Positions 53,051-63,980 of a stretch of 64,000 nucleotides of DNA are shown here, piece after piece. Position 1 is the first letter of the stretch, and the number at the start of each line of letters is the position of its first letter. The notes beneath the pieces were generated by a model. That model saw only the letters and a program-made list of their open reading frames with translations. It did no database searches and had not been told where the DNA came from. The DNA is taken from positions 292,711 through 356,710 of the forward strand of contig NW_025944682.1 in assembly GCF_000764305.2 (NCBI RefSeq). Reading direction: 5' to 3'. A program made the translations under genes and the position numbers. This DNA is from Hyalella azteca. Lineage: Eukaryota; Arthropoda; Malacostraca; Amphipoda; Hyalellidae.

Positions 53051-54762
53051 GACGTAGTATTGGCGTCAGCTTCAAATATCCAACCGAGCACGTACTCCGA
53101 ACAGCTGCGTGAACTCCAAGAACAGCTGCATGGCCACTCTAACCAACTTTGTTAAGGGTCTTCCAGGCCAGCCGAAGCCTGCGCCAGTACCAGTCGATAA
53201 CGATCATTTGCAGACTGAGAAGGCTAAATCTTTGGGCGAGCTTTTCCAGCACAAACACTTGTGGGAAGGACTCTTTAGTCTACTTTATACAACTCACTGT
53301 CGCAAGGTTCGCAACGTAAAATCAAATTTATCCGTTTCAGACGTACATCATAAACTGTGAGTTCATCAAAGTCATTTGTGTTCTGGATGCTTATTTTAGC
53401 TTTTCAAACCCTATAGCGCCTGCTGCTATCTGCTTCAAGTTCATATACTAACGTAGTCAGAAGATATGATTCTGCGATGTAATCACGTGACCCATTAGTA
53501 GTGGAATTTGCACAATTCGGTATTAATTTTTTATGACTTTTTAGGAACCCACCGTGCAAAGGTACCCTTCGCACAGGGCTGCTAGTCATGTAAGAGAAGA
53601 TGCAGGCTATGCTCGAGGACAACAAAAAGTTCGCCAAATTCCGCTCTTAAGTTTTGTGCCAATTTTCGGGGATCAACGGGAGGGCGCACGTTAATGCAAT
53701 GCACGAATATGATGCTGAGAAGAAGCAACAGACTCTAAATGAGAAAGTAGTTAGAACCCTCCTGCACTGTGCAGTGACGGGCATCGAGGTTGTTGCTGGT
53801 GGCATACATTTTGGAAATCTGGTAACACTTCTGGCGTCCTCTGTTGCTGATATCGGGTCCATCGGTCATGGCTTGTAAGCGTCCATCGTTTCTGTGTTCT
53901 AAATAAGTTGAGTTTTAATGTCTTCTTGAAGTAAATAGATTTCAAGTCTTCATAATTTCTCTATTCTGACGTCAGAATGTAATTAAAAAACCTTTGCACG
54001 CGACACATGTCAACGATGATAAAATGTATATACTGTATGTCAAATTTTCTCTTGCTTCTTTGACTTTAATCTATGCAAAACATTCTCTCCTACAACCCAG
54101 CCAATTCTACACTGAGCTTTGGATGCTACTAGAGGTCTGATTAGATGAAGAAACATCACGTTTCCTGCAGCAAGAATTGCCTTCAACTGGTCTCCCACCG
54201 CTCTTGTTTAACCTGCGACAAGAGTGCCCTATCTCGCACCACCTTAATCAGGCCGTCGATCTTGTTACTAACCCGGTGAGATACTGGGCTGGCTTCGGCT
54301 ATCCCAGCTGGCGCACCACCGATCTATGGCGTTGAAATGAATACTGGAAGCAAGTTTTAAACTATAAATTTTTTGAAGACGGTACGTATTCTTAATCCGC
54401 CAATGATCAACCTTTTGGGTGTTGTTGCCGACGGGCAATATCAAAAGGAACATTTGTCCGAGCCCTACGCTATCAGCTTGGGATGTCTACCAATGACAAG
54501 AAGCGTCTATCCATTACCTGGGACCCAGCCCATTTTCTTGATATAGCAGTAACCAATGTGAGAGAATGGACCAGAGGGCCTCATGATAAGACGTTTCATA
54601 AAGCGTACCAATAGATTTGCTTCGTTGTTTGGGCGGGGCCGTGGTTATGCTGCTCTGCAAGCGACATCCGAGAAAGGTGCTCGGGCAATTTCATCGATCG
54701 CAACGCAACGATTTGCAAGCCCCGCCATGATTCGGTGGGATTCTATTGCTTCCAGCTACGAG
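53051..54762 (+). pseudogene. Unrecognised multi-exon gene remnant, possibly transposase-derived
   Basis: The open pieces in order are as follows. From 53051 (acceptor ctaccag) STYSEQLRELQEQLHGH, shifting frame into NFVKGLPGQPKPAPVPVDND and LGELFQHKHLWEGLF. From 53545 to 53874, bounded by ttttag and gtaagc, MLEDNKKFAKFRS-stop and then NEKVVRTLLHCAVTGIEVVA, GGIHFGNLVTLLAS and DIGSIGHG. From about 54447, GTFVRALRYQLGMS, SITWDPAHFLDIAVTNVREW and, after a frame change, FASLFGRGRGYAALQATSEK, up to a gag|gtaatt donor at 54762. The WDPAHFLDIAV and RWDSIASSYE blocks recall the hAT-like KIAA1586/ZNF862-type proteins, but this is a weak resemblance. Frameshifts and one stop suggest a pseudogene. Confidence 0.35.
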
Positions 54763-54839
54763 GTAATTGCGAAGTATATTATGATAAATTATGGATTACA
54801 AAAATCTGAAATATTCTCACATGTCGACACAGGAAGCTA

Positions 54840-55860
54840 GATTTCAAGTTTCTTAATTGTTGTTCACCTTATCTAGCAACTACACTTTGCATTTCATACC
54901 GAAAATCCGAGTTGTTCAGATAATGAAGAACTTCAATACCAACTTCTTCGGGTACGACTTCGTGTACGATTCGCTGTGCCTGTGCGACCATTCATTTTTC
55001 GCTTGCAATTAAACTAATGTGTAACGTGCCCTCGAAGTTCGTTTGAACGAGACGTCACGATAACAGCTTCATAGAATAATAAAAATAATTCATTCGTTGC
55101 TTGATGCCAGGAACTCCAGAAGTAGTTCGCGAGAGAGCTTTAACTCTTCGCCATCTGCGCCTCCCATAGGCCATAAGATCGTGGTCCGTTAGATCAGTCT
55201 GATGTTCGGAAAGGCCGTACTTCTGCGTGAGGAGAATACTAGGAGTAATATGGAAGGGCTCTTTGGGGTCGAATGACCTCGGTAAGTGGGGTTGCGTTCA
55301 CGATCGCCGCTGCTTCTTGCAGCAGTGTTGAGCGCGTCGCAGGTAAAGGTGCTTGTACACGGGGACAGTGGTGAGCCTGTGGTGGTGACTATCCGGCAAG
55401 TAAGCCTGTACACGAGGACTGTACAAGTTGCCTATATCTTCTTGTTCGCGCCCGTGCCCCGCCAGTGCATCGTTAAAAGCCGTCGAGTGAGGTTTTTAAA
55501 AACCGTAGGGGGATCACCTTCTACAACTCTGTCTGTACGTTGTTTTTTTACTCTTTATTCTAGCCTTTAAAAATGATGCGTGCGGCACAAATAAACCGTG
55601 GCTAATTAGGTACTCTCAGTTTCAGAATGCTAGTTTCTCGCTTCACTTTGTTAGAGTAACTAGTATAGCGAATATTACACATCACTTCATATTTCTGGAA
55701 TAGCACCAAGAACAATTGAATATCCTCTGAACGCTACTTTCGTGGGTTCTTCTTAGAACTTTTCTCGTTCGAACACGCCATGACTCACTGGATCCAAGAT
55801 GTTTCACACGAGCGGCACAGATTATTTGTTTGTGGTTATTCACAGATTATTATATTATTT
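54840..55860. other. Intergenic DNA, no gene recognised
   Basis: A 94-codon frame at 55286-55570 reads protein-like (VLVHGDSGEPVVVTIRQVSL) but matches nothing I know. Confidence 0.35.
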
Positions 55861-55861
55861 A

Positions 55862-57050
55862 TTATTTGACGACTGTCAAGCGTCGTACGTAGAGAATGGA
55901 TCTACCCGATTCGCTTTTAATGAAGACGAGAACAACTTTGCTGTCAGAGTAAAAATGAACGTTTTGAGGGGGTGATTTCAGCTCTCGAAGAATCTGCTGA
56001 GTTGCCCTCACCGTTTCGACGGCTGCGCACAGCTCGAGTCTGGGTATGGATGTGGCTGCTCGTGTAGCCACTCTACTCTCCCCACGCACGAAGGCGACGT
56101 ACGCATTACCCGAGTTGTCGGTGGAGCGGAGGTTAAACGCTCAGCCGATGGCGTCCTGGGAAGCGTCGGAGAAAACGTGGAGAGTTTGAGAGAGGCAGAA
56201 AGCATATTGGGATTGTGAGGAGGTGGAGAACGTCCCCAGTCAAGACGCCTGTGGGCCCGGGAGCTCGTCTGACTCGGACAAGATTCTGGTGGGCGAACGA
56301 TCAGTCGGCCGTCTGGGGGCGAACGATCAGTCGGCCGTCTGGGGGCGAACGATCAGTCGGCCGTCTGAGGGGGCGAAGGATCAGTCGCCCCCTCCAGAGT
56401 GACTGAGCTAACAAAGCCGATCGGATCGTATATAGAATTTACGACCGAAAGAATACCGCGCTTCGTAAACAGTCGATCGGGTATGTTGATCTTGATAACG
56501 AAGCAGTTCCTGGAAGTATTCCAGCTCACACCTAGCATGCGGTGGGTTGGGCTCGATGTGAATTCTACGTCTTGCGACGTTGCCCTTTCACTGATAGGAA
56601 AGGCGGAGGACACTACAGGAGTATTAGACACTATCTTGTGCAGCCGGACCCTGTAGCGAGTCAACAACCTTCTAGCTGTCGTCAGGATTCCGATAGCCTC
56701 TGTCGGAGTGGCAGCAGTGCCTAACCCGCCGTCGCAGTAGAAATGAGAGGTAATGTAATCTCTGGCAGCCTCCGCATATTCATCGATTGCCTGGTCGGTT
56801 TTAACAGTTGCAAAACTTACAGCAGCTCTACGAAGATAGTAAGGGGCAACGGCCGGACTCGAAGTGTTCCCGGTGATGTGGACGCGAGCTCGATAGGTCG
56901 CCATTTCTTGCTTGGTATTGTTTTAACCATTTAGATCTCGGTGCTCCGGTGAGACTTGGAATGAATGAAACATCGCTTCCACGTCGGCAACAAAACCCAC
57001 AGTATTTCTCTAAACCTTGTCATTACATCACGCAGGTCGTTGTTGAGATC
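55862..57050 (-). pseudogene. BEL/Pao retrotransposon pol fragment (RT and RNase H)
   Basis: On the minus strand, from about 57050, the frame reads DLRDVMTRFRE and then, after a shift, FVADVEAMFHSFQVSPEHRDL, which is RT block A with its Asp. At 56904-56353 come FYCDGGLG (the normal YVDD box altered to YCDG), ILTTARRLLTRY, RLHKIVSNTP and FTKRGILSVVNSIYDPIGFV, all BEL/Pao signatures. After a minisatellite that replaces the linker, 56190-55862 reads VFSDASQDA, then SIPRLELCAAVETVRA and VHFYSDSKVVLVFI, the RNase H domain. Integrase and LTRs are absent. The altered YVDD and the frameshifts show that it is dead. The N-terminal side is cut by a MITE at 57052. Confidence 0.88.
56289..56398. repeat. 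26-bp minisatellite within the BEL/Pao fragment
   Basis: Units of gggcgaacgatcagtcggcc plus gtctgg start near 56291, 56317 and 56343, with a diverged fourth. They lie where the RT-RNase H linker should be. Confidence 0.92.
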
Positions 57051-57051
57051 T

Positions 57052-57230
57052 GGGGCCGGATTCTCAAACCCTCGTACCTTTTTGATACGTACGTACAAGA
57101 AGATACGTGTTACGTAAATACACCCTAATTTTCGCATTATCAAAACTTCATACGCAAGACTCATCAGGAAAGCTATTATCAAAACCATCTGGCTAACTGA
57201 CCAATCAGAGAATTTGCAATTCTAGCTCCT
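57052..57230. mobile_element. GGGGCCGG-TIR MITE, copy 5, one end only
   Basis: ggggccggattctcaaac is followed by caccctaattttcgcattat and ccatctggctaactgaccaa, which match the left arm of copy 1. The element is cut after about 180 bp, where the next repeat begins. Confidence 0.8.
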
Positions 57231-57236
57231 GTCCAC

Positions 57237-57540
57237 CAGCGTTGCCCAACTGGTATATTTCCATACCAATTTCACAAATCTGGTATTTGAGACGATGTCT
57301 GGTATGAATATTGTAGAACTGGTATATTTGCGTAAATCTGGTGTTTTTCTGGTATTTTCTGGTTTGCTGCATATTTACTGCATCAAGTTCAACCTCTGAA
57401 GTTTGAACTTCCCCCGGCGTAGGCGTGGATTATATAGATTACCTTCGGAGCGGCCCGACTAGAAGTTCCCCACCATTTATGGAAGCGCGAGATTACCGCT
57501 TGATGAAATAGCCGCAATCTAATTAAAATTATAGGAATTA
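57237..57540. mobile_element. Truncated hAT relative of the 22.9 kb element
   Basis: cagcgttgcccaactggtat is followed by repeated ctggtat words, cctctgaagtttgaacttcc and accgcttgatgaaata, all shared in order with 22886-23155. The right end is missing. Confidence 0.8.
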
Positions 57541-58170
57541 TTATCTTACAGTCGTAAAATAATTTAAATTAAGAATACACAGAAATTACGAGTACACAGT
57601 CGCAAATTGTAAACAGTCGCTAAGATCTTGGGCCTCCTTGCAGATCTCAGCACCTCCCAAAGCCAACCACCAAGACTGGTTGATCATCCACGTCACCATC
57701 GGCACGTGCTGCTCGTCGTTGCGGTAGCGAGCGTCTCTGTGAGTGTATGGTTAACTCTGGAGATAAGGCGAAGACGAAGGAGTACGCATCAAGTGAAATG
57801 GGCCAAGGGAACAACGTAGTCGAGTTACGGTGAGGACTTGCTGAAGATACAAAAGGATGATGAGACCAAAATGGACAGATCTGCACAGGATGGGATCTGA
57901 AGTTCAACTGAACTGACGTTCGACTCTCTAAAAAAAAGTCACTATCGCCAGCCGGCCGTCCGGTTTGGCTGACTACAGTTCGTGACTACACGTAAATATT
58001 GGATTCACGGTACAGGAGTGACTTGGAATTCTAATTTAGTACATGAGGTGCAATTTCGTATTTTAACATCCTTAAATTGTACCACAATTTTGTACAAATG
58101 TGTCGGGACTGTCAATCGCCGAATCTGCTACAGAGAGTCAGAAGGCCTTGCGTGCTCTTCCTCCAACATA
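57541..58170. other. Intergenic DNA, no gene recognised
   Basis: No supported coding region. A basic 63-codon frame at 57628-57819 has no motif. Confidence 0.35.
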
Positions 58171-58229
58171 TACAGGGTTGGGCAGAACCGATTGAGCAGT
58201 TTTGAGGCGAAATAAAAGAGTAATGGAGA

Positions 58230-58708
58230 TACATAAAGAAGAAAGTTTATTTTCCTCGAAGTTAGCATAACATACCAATTAGAATACTTAGGTTTTTTTA
58301 TAATATCAGGAAGATGGTGGCCGTTAGCTGCAACACACTGTTGGAGTCGTTCTTGGAAGTTTTCTACAGAACGTTCACACATATGGCGAAGTATGGCCAT
58401 AACTGATGCAATAATCGGTTCTCTTAGCTGTGGTAGGGTGTTAGGGCGACTTCTGAACACCCTTTCTTTAAGATGTCCCCAAAGAAAGAAATCGTAGATG
58501 CTCAAATCAGGTGACCTCGCAGGCCACTGTAAATCACCCCTCGGACACCAGACGTCTGGGAAACATGCGTCTCAAAACATTGAGTGACATTCGGGCTGTG
58601 TGAGCTGTAGCCCCATCCTGCTGGAACCATGCGGCTTCCAATGCTTCATTTTCAACAATGTTTTCCATCCAGAGCCGCAAGAAATTTTGCAACATTGCAG
58701 CATTGTAC
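58230..58708 (-). pseudogene. IS630/mariner-type transposase, C-terminal half
   Basis: On the minus strand it reads MLQNFLRLWMENIVENEALE, AAWFQQDGATAHTARMSL (second catalytic Asp), then a stop and frame shift, then SPDLSIYDFFLWGHLKERVF (third catalytic acidic position is Asp rather than Glu). It continues with VENFQERLQQCVAANGHHLP near the C-terminus. The D..D spacing and FFLWG block are typical of a large mariner subgroup in arthropods. The N-terminal half lies on the far side of the nested MITE and is not recognisable. Confidence 0.85.
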
Positions 58709-59701
58709 AGGCCCGTTTACACTAGAGGCAACGACATGCGCTTTGAGTCGTTTGCTGCAGTGCCTCACCGCGCACAACCGTTTACACTACTTTTGTACTC
58801 GGTTGTTTGAGACCGCGCGGCGGGCGCGCGGCGCGCGCTTTGAACACTAGTTGCCACCTAGACGTCAATGAGGATGGATGTCACCGAATTTGAGCTGTGG
58901 GCCATTGTTCACGGGTGTGTTGCGGTCCGTCATTCTGCGCACTATGCCATTTGTAAACGAGAACTCAGCATAGGCATCATAATTAGAGAAGTAGCACATT
59001 CAAAAACATACAGTTTATGAAAAATATAGTCTATTCTTAAATAAAAAGCTCCAATATTCGTACCGATATTACATCATCCTTTGAAACTGTGGTCTAGTAA
59101 GGTTGATTGTGTACGCTGGTCCGGCACTCCAAATGTCGACTAAGCACCACTCTCGTTTGGAGTCACCCTCTAGTAGAGAGCCTAATTGATCTTTATAGAG
59201 AACATGAATGTCTATGGAGTGTTCGGTCAAAGGAGTCCAAAAATCGAAATACAAATGATGTAAGTTATTTTGACATGACGTGCTTAGTTTATGTGATTTT
59301 AGCAACTCCTGACAATTTATGCATTACCGTTTAGCGATTTCAAAGGATGATGTAATATCGGTACGAATATTGGAGCTTTTTATTTAAGAATAGACTATAT
59401 TTTTTATAAACTGTATGTTTTTGAATGTGCTACTTCTCTAATTATGATGCCTATGCTGAGTTCTCGTTTACAAATGGCATAGTGCGCAGAATGACGGACC
59501 ACAACACACCCGAGAACAATGGCCCACAGCTCAAATTCGGTGACATCCATCCTCATTGAGATCTAGGTGGCAACTAACTAGTGTTCAAAGCGCGCGGTCT
59601 CAAACAACCGAGTACAAAAGTAGTGTAAACGGTTGTGCACGGTGAGGCACTGCAGCAAACGACTCAAAGCGCATGTCGTTGCCTCTAGTGTAAACGGGCC
59701 T
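58709..59701. mobile_element. Harbinger-type MITE, copy B, with arms of about 370 bp
   Basis: The near-perfect long inverted arms start aggcccgtttacactagagg and include cgcgcgg-rich and gtttacactact sequence. Arm identity is visibly high, so the copy is young or arm-converted. The centre (about 59095-59335) matches copy A at 16.75 kb (ctctagtagagag). Flanks are tac and taa, so the 3-bp duplication is not perfect. Confidence 0.88.
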
Positions 59702-60072
59702 TAAGAAGACTTGGGTTTCGCCTCCTGTTCCATTCCTACCAACCAAAACTTAATCTCGCACTTGGACTACCTCGTTACTAACGAAGATTGATGAAGAATG
59801 AAAACTAAAACGAAACCTTCAATAAACTCTGCGTAGCTTAATTAAAATCTTTACTTGACCTATTATGTGGGAAACTAAAATTTCTTACAGCATAGCGTAC
59901 GGAATTCACTATCACGGTTACTCCCTGTTCCTCGAAGAAGTATGGGCCTACCACACCAAATTGTTGAGATGGCACACCAGACCGCTAGTTAGGGAGAATG
60001 TAGTGGTCTCAAGCACTGAATGCTCTAGAGTCTAGAGTCTAGACTGCTCAATCGGTTCTGTCCCACCCTGTA

Positions 60073-60670
60073 GTTTGAATCCCAAGTGCACACTAGCCAC
60101 TGATCTTCAAGGTATGAATGGATTCTCTGTGTAGATATTCCAAAAGACTCGCATGAGTATGAATAGACAAGTTATTTTGGTAGGTCTCATTTTATTTAAA
60201 TCTTGATGCTTTTCTTTACTCTTTTGTTTACTTTCGGACAACGTACTTCTCGTAGCGATCAATCAGAAAGAACAACCTCATCCCCTCAGGTTTTACGTTA
60301 CGTTAATTTCTTAATATCTAAGGTCAGGTTGGTTAAGCCATCGTGGTTTAATGAGTATCCGTGCAGTCAGGGTCAATTAAGAGCTCCGGTAGTTCCGTGG
60401 CAAGGGCAGGGCTCACCAGTTGCTCAGCAACATGCAGATGGGCATATTCAACCAATTCATTGTCACTCATCTCTGGTTGCAGGAGGCGTGCCTCTTAGCT
60501 TGATTACCATCTCTTTCTCTGTTACGATTCGGAGTCCATTAGAGTGAATGTGGAGTTGGATCGAAGGAGTGAATGTGGTAGTTGGGTGATTTCTCTGGAG
60601 CAATCCAAAATAGCCCCCAAGACCGGAGATGTCTTCGCCTATCGTATTTTTATGTTAAATAATGCATGCG
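60073..60670. other. Intergenic DNA, no gene recognised
   Basis: The 114-codon frame at 60203-60547 has no recognised motif. Confidence 0.35.
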
Positions 60671-60674
60671 CCTC

Positions 60675-61400
60675 TCAGCGCATGAGAGACTGGTAGAAAA
60701 CTGTAAAGTCGTTGCCTTTTCTGGCGAAATGGGTCGCAGTGTCAGTTTCTATCTTCACACGAGACATCAGGGAAGGATAGAAGCTTACTCTCGCTCCTTC
60801 AGAAGCTTCCTCGTGTTCAAAGCTTCCTCCACGTAATCTGTTTGTTGCAATTTCCACTAACTCAGGAGCATTCATGGTCTTCTCCCTAGTCAATGTAGAA
60901 TATATCAATACATCTTCGATATACACTTCTTCATAGCTCTCCAATTGAACATTTCCCGCATCCGCCTTATCTTCATGATGGCACACATATCTTCATGAAA
61001 TCTCGGGGGAAAGGAACCGAGGAATTTCTCCAGCAGTGCATTACTAGTCTCAGCATCTTTGCTGGGGTAACGGTTGCAAAAGGCATCTTCTAAACGCGTC
61101 GCAAACTTTTGCAACGTCTCATGCTCATCGTCTTAAATGGTGTAAATTCCCGCGAGCGGGCTCTTCGCCGTCGTCAACTTCTATACCTGGATTTACTCCG
61201 CTCCGAATCTGAGGAACCACTGAATAATGCTTCATCGTCGGTGCCACCACAATTTTGATAGTAACAATAAGTGTTGTCATTTGAACTCTCCATACCAGGA
61301 AAATCAACTTGGCCACCCCAGCGCCCCAACAGAGTCTTACTGAAAGATGACTCGCAGCCTGAGTCTTCCAACTTGACAACTGAAGCTGATGGTGACCCGC
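60675..61400 (-). pseudogene. Retrotransposon gag-like fragment
   Basis: On the minus strand, pieces in different frames read GGQVDFPGMESSNDNTYCYY (61371-61174), then, after a shift, LQKFATRLEDAFCNRYPSKD and ALLEKFLGSFPPRFHEDM (61114-60905). The pattern of an amphipathic helix followed by FL.G.PP.. resembles the capsid region of LTR-retrotransposon gag proteins. No zinc knuckle, protease or LTR is seen. It could belong to the BEL/Pao element nearby or to another family. Confidence 0.4.
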
Positions 61401-62275
61401 GTTATTTCAATAAACGTTATGAGTCGACAAGGCAACACCTTAAATTGGCAATCTGGACTGTACCCGAGACGAAACGCACGAGCACGCTTAAGGCAGCGGC
61501 TCCCCGGACGAGACTGCCGTGGAAAAGGATTCTACGTCAAACAGAGCTGTGAAATTTTGGTACCGCACATTGCAGCGCGATGTAAATTGAAATGTGTTCG
61601 AAATTATTATCTCGGATCGCAATTCGTCTCAACTGAGAATCTACGGAGTTACGTGTAGGCCGGAAATGGGCCTGTGGTACGTGTACTTGTACTCAACAAC
61701 GCATGTTGATGATTACATCGAGATCGATTATAGTTTGGCGAAGTTGTTAGCGTTTGCTACAGATTCCTGTTGTCCCAACTCGCTTCAATGGTGGCCTATC
61801 AGGCGGCTAAAAATGTCAGACTTGTCTCCTCCCATGAATTTTATGGTCTCAAAATAAAACTGAATATTATACTAATTTTAGCACACTGGAAACGTTTTTC
61901 CATCAAACTCATGAATAACTTGTGAAATTTTGTTGTCCAAATCACATGAACTGCCCATCTTCTGGGACAAGATGATCATCATTTGGCAAATGTGAATCAT
62001 GTTTTAATTCGGTAAAAAATTCAATATCTTAGTCTATTTCTCATTCATGCCTAAATATTTTATTTGTTTATAATTAAAAAAAAATCTCAAAAGTTATCCC
62101 TGTTGTAATGATAAATCCTCTATATTTTCAAGTTTATTAAATAGTTTCTCTTGATTTTTGACGCTTTTTCGCCAACTTCCAGTAGCGGGGTTATACGTTC
62201 TAATGGTGAGCGAAAAGCGAATATAACAGGCATGCTTTATCAAGTTTCACTCAAAAGCAATACAACCTGAGTAAT
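61401..62275. other. Intergenic DNA, no gene recognised
   Basis: The frame 61594-61857 (87 codons) has no motif. Nothing else is supported. Confidence 0.35.
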
Positions 62276-62279
62276 GGTT

Positions 62280-62665
62280 GGATCAGCATACCATGGCACG
62301 GCTGTGCTCCCGGGACGCCTGTCGGAGACCACCACTGCCGTGCTTCGAATGGACTATCATGATCCCTTACCTGAAGAAAGTAGCCTACTTCACTTCTTGA
62401 CTGTAACATTATCAGCCGCACACCACCAGACTGATCACATCCATTGAATTAGATCAATCAGCCCACAGGAAAATAGCCTGACGTTGTATGGCCCAGCGTC
62501 GTCTGCCAATACGCGACAAAATTTTACACCACCCGGACGGAGCGCGCCGGGAGCCGTCCGTATCTGTCCCGTGTGTCGAATCAGCCTACGGTCGAACGGC
62601 CACGCGTCGTACGGCGATAAATTTTAGAACAGAACTATGCTATCTGAAACCTAACCCCTGATGCT
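62280..62665. repeat. Unclassified 0.4-kb repeat, copy 1
   Basis: It shares ordered blocks with 63560-63965: accaccactgcc, atggactatcatgat, ttgaattaga.caatcagcc, agcgcgccgg, and at the end aacagaactatgctatctga. The copies are in direct orientation about 1.28 kb apart. It has no coding potential or TIRs that I can define. Confidence 0.75.
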
Positions 62666-63010
62666 GTGAACTAAAAGTTACTTACGTTATTTAGCGAGGC
62701 TTCGGAAGACACTCGGCGGACGATAGATTTTAGTAACAGAACTCCCGGAGTTGTGAGCTGAAAGTGACCGTCTGGTGGTGCACGGGCACGGCAGGATGCA
62801 TGCAGTTCTACTGGCAGTCAGTTGTCCGCAAGTTACAGTTCGAGCTAAATTCGGGGTTAAAGTGATGATTAGATGCAACGTTCAGTGGTGGACAACCATT
62901 ACTCTCTGGGCTATTCGCTTCAGAATATGGTGGCGTAAAGCTCCTAATATTTAAAGCAAGATGATGCCACGGGCTATTTACCGACGGATGGCTTAATCCA
63001 CGGCTAATTG
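62666..63010. other. Spacer between repeats
   Basis: The sequence cggacgatagattttagtaa near 62720 resembles the end of the 0.4-kb repeat, so a further degenerate copy may begin here. No gene is seen. Confidence 0.3.
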
Positions 63011-63011
63011 G

Positions 63012-63325
63012 CAGAGGTGGACAGTAGCGCGCGACATGTAGCGGTAGCGGCGCTACATTGAAGGCTTGAGTGATTTTGAAGCAATTGTAGCGGTAGCAGT
63101 AGCGCCCGCTACATATTTAAGTAGCGATACGAGGTTTTGCCGCTACAGCACTACTGCTACCTTTTATAGATAAAGCCTTTAGATTTTACTTAATAGTATA
63201 AAATATTATTTAAAAACCAGGATGATTCATACATAATATAAATTACAGAATAAAACTGTACGAAAGATTTCGGTGTAATGATGTCAACCTCAGCCTGTTA
63301 CTAGTGTCAGCATGCGAGTTGTTAC
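63012..63325. mobile_element. GTAGCG-type hAT repeat, uninterrupted copy
   Basis: It begins cagaggtggacagtagcgc and continues through gtagcggtagcagtagcgcc, aataaaactgtacgaaa and cctcagcctgtt, matching 27815-28011 plus 29231-29375. Across the position of the TTAA element it reads acttaatagtata with a single TTAA. Confidence 0.82.
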
Positions 63326-63487
63326 CAGAGGTGGGCAGTAGCGCGCAACATGTAGCGGCCGCTACATTTTCAGTAGCGGTAGCGGCGCTACATTTAAGCA
63401 ATTGTAGCGGTAGCGATAGCGCCCGCTGCTTTTAGAGCATGTAGTGGTAGCGGCCGCTACATTTCAAAGTAGCGCTGCTCAGCTCTG
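63326..63487. mobile_element. Short GTAGCG-type hAT MITE (162 bp)
   Basis: It begins cagaggtgggcagtagcgc and ends with the diverged complement, gcgctgctcagctctg. Internal gtagcggccgctac words are palindromic. It abuts the preceding copy directly. No 8-bp duplication could be confirmed. Confidence 0.65.
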
Positions 63488-63559
63488 CTGATTGGTGGTC
63501 ATACGGAAATATGCTAGGCGTTCCTTTCAAGGCTGATTGGTGCATAAATTTGGTAGTGC

Positions 63560-63980
63560 ATGGCTGCGTATCACGCTCCCCATGAGGGTCGCCTACCGAA
63601 GACCACCACTGCCCTGGATGTAATGGACTATCATGATGCCTGCCTTCCGGAACGTAGCATTCAACACTTCTGGACAATCATATAAGCGGTCGAAAACCAC
63701 CAAACAGATCGAATCAATTGAATTAGACCAATCAGCCCTCAGGAGAAACAGCCGACGATCGAATGGCCTAGCATCGTCCGCCGTACCGCGAAAAAATTCT
63801 GCACCACTCGGACGTAGCGCGCCGGAGCCTTGCAGCGAATGTGATAACAGCCACCAAGCCGTCCGTATCCAGGCCGTGCGTCGAACCATCCCTCGGTCGA
63901 AAGGCCATTCATAGAAGGACGATAAGTTTTGGAACAGAACTATGCTATCTGAAACCTAACCTCAGATGCGGTGAACGTAA
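63560..63980. repeat. Unclassified 0.4-kb repeat, copy 2
   Basis: This is the second copy of the repeat at 62.28 kb, with an extra block around 63830-63860. The minus-strand open frames here are incidental. Confidence 0.72.

Larger units (their letters stand above)
58173..60070 (-). mobile_element. IS630/mariner-type element with nested MITE
   Basis: TIRs of about 28 bp (cagggttgggcagaaccgat at the left, and at the right the complement of atcggttctgtcccaccctg) are flanked by TA (58171-58172 and 60071-60072). The transposase runs on the minus strand and is interrupted at 58709-59701 by a Harbinger-type MITE. Without the MITE the element is about 905 bp, so the transposase was already incomplete. 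Confidence 0.88.
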
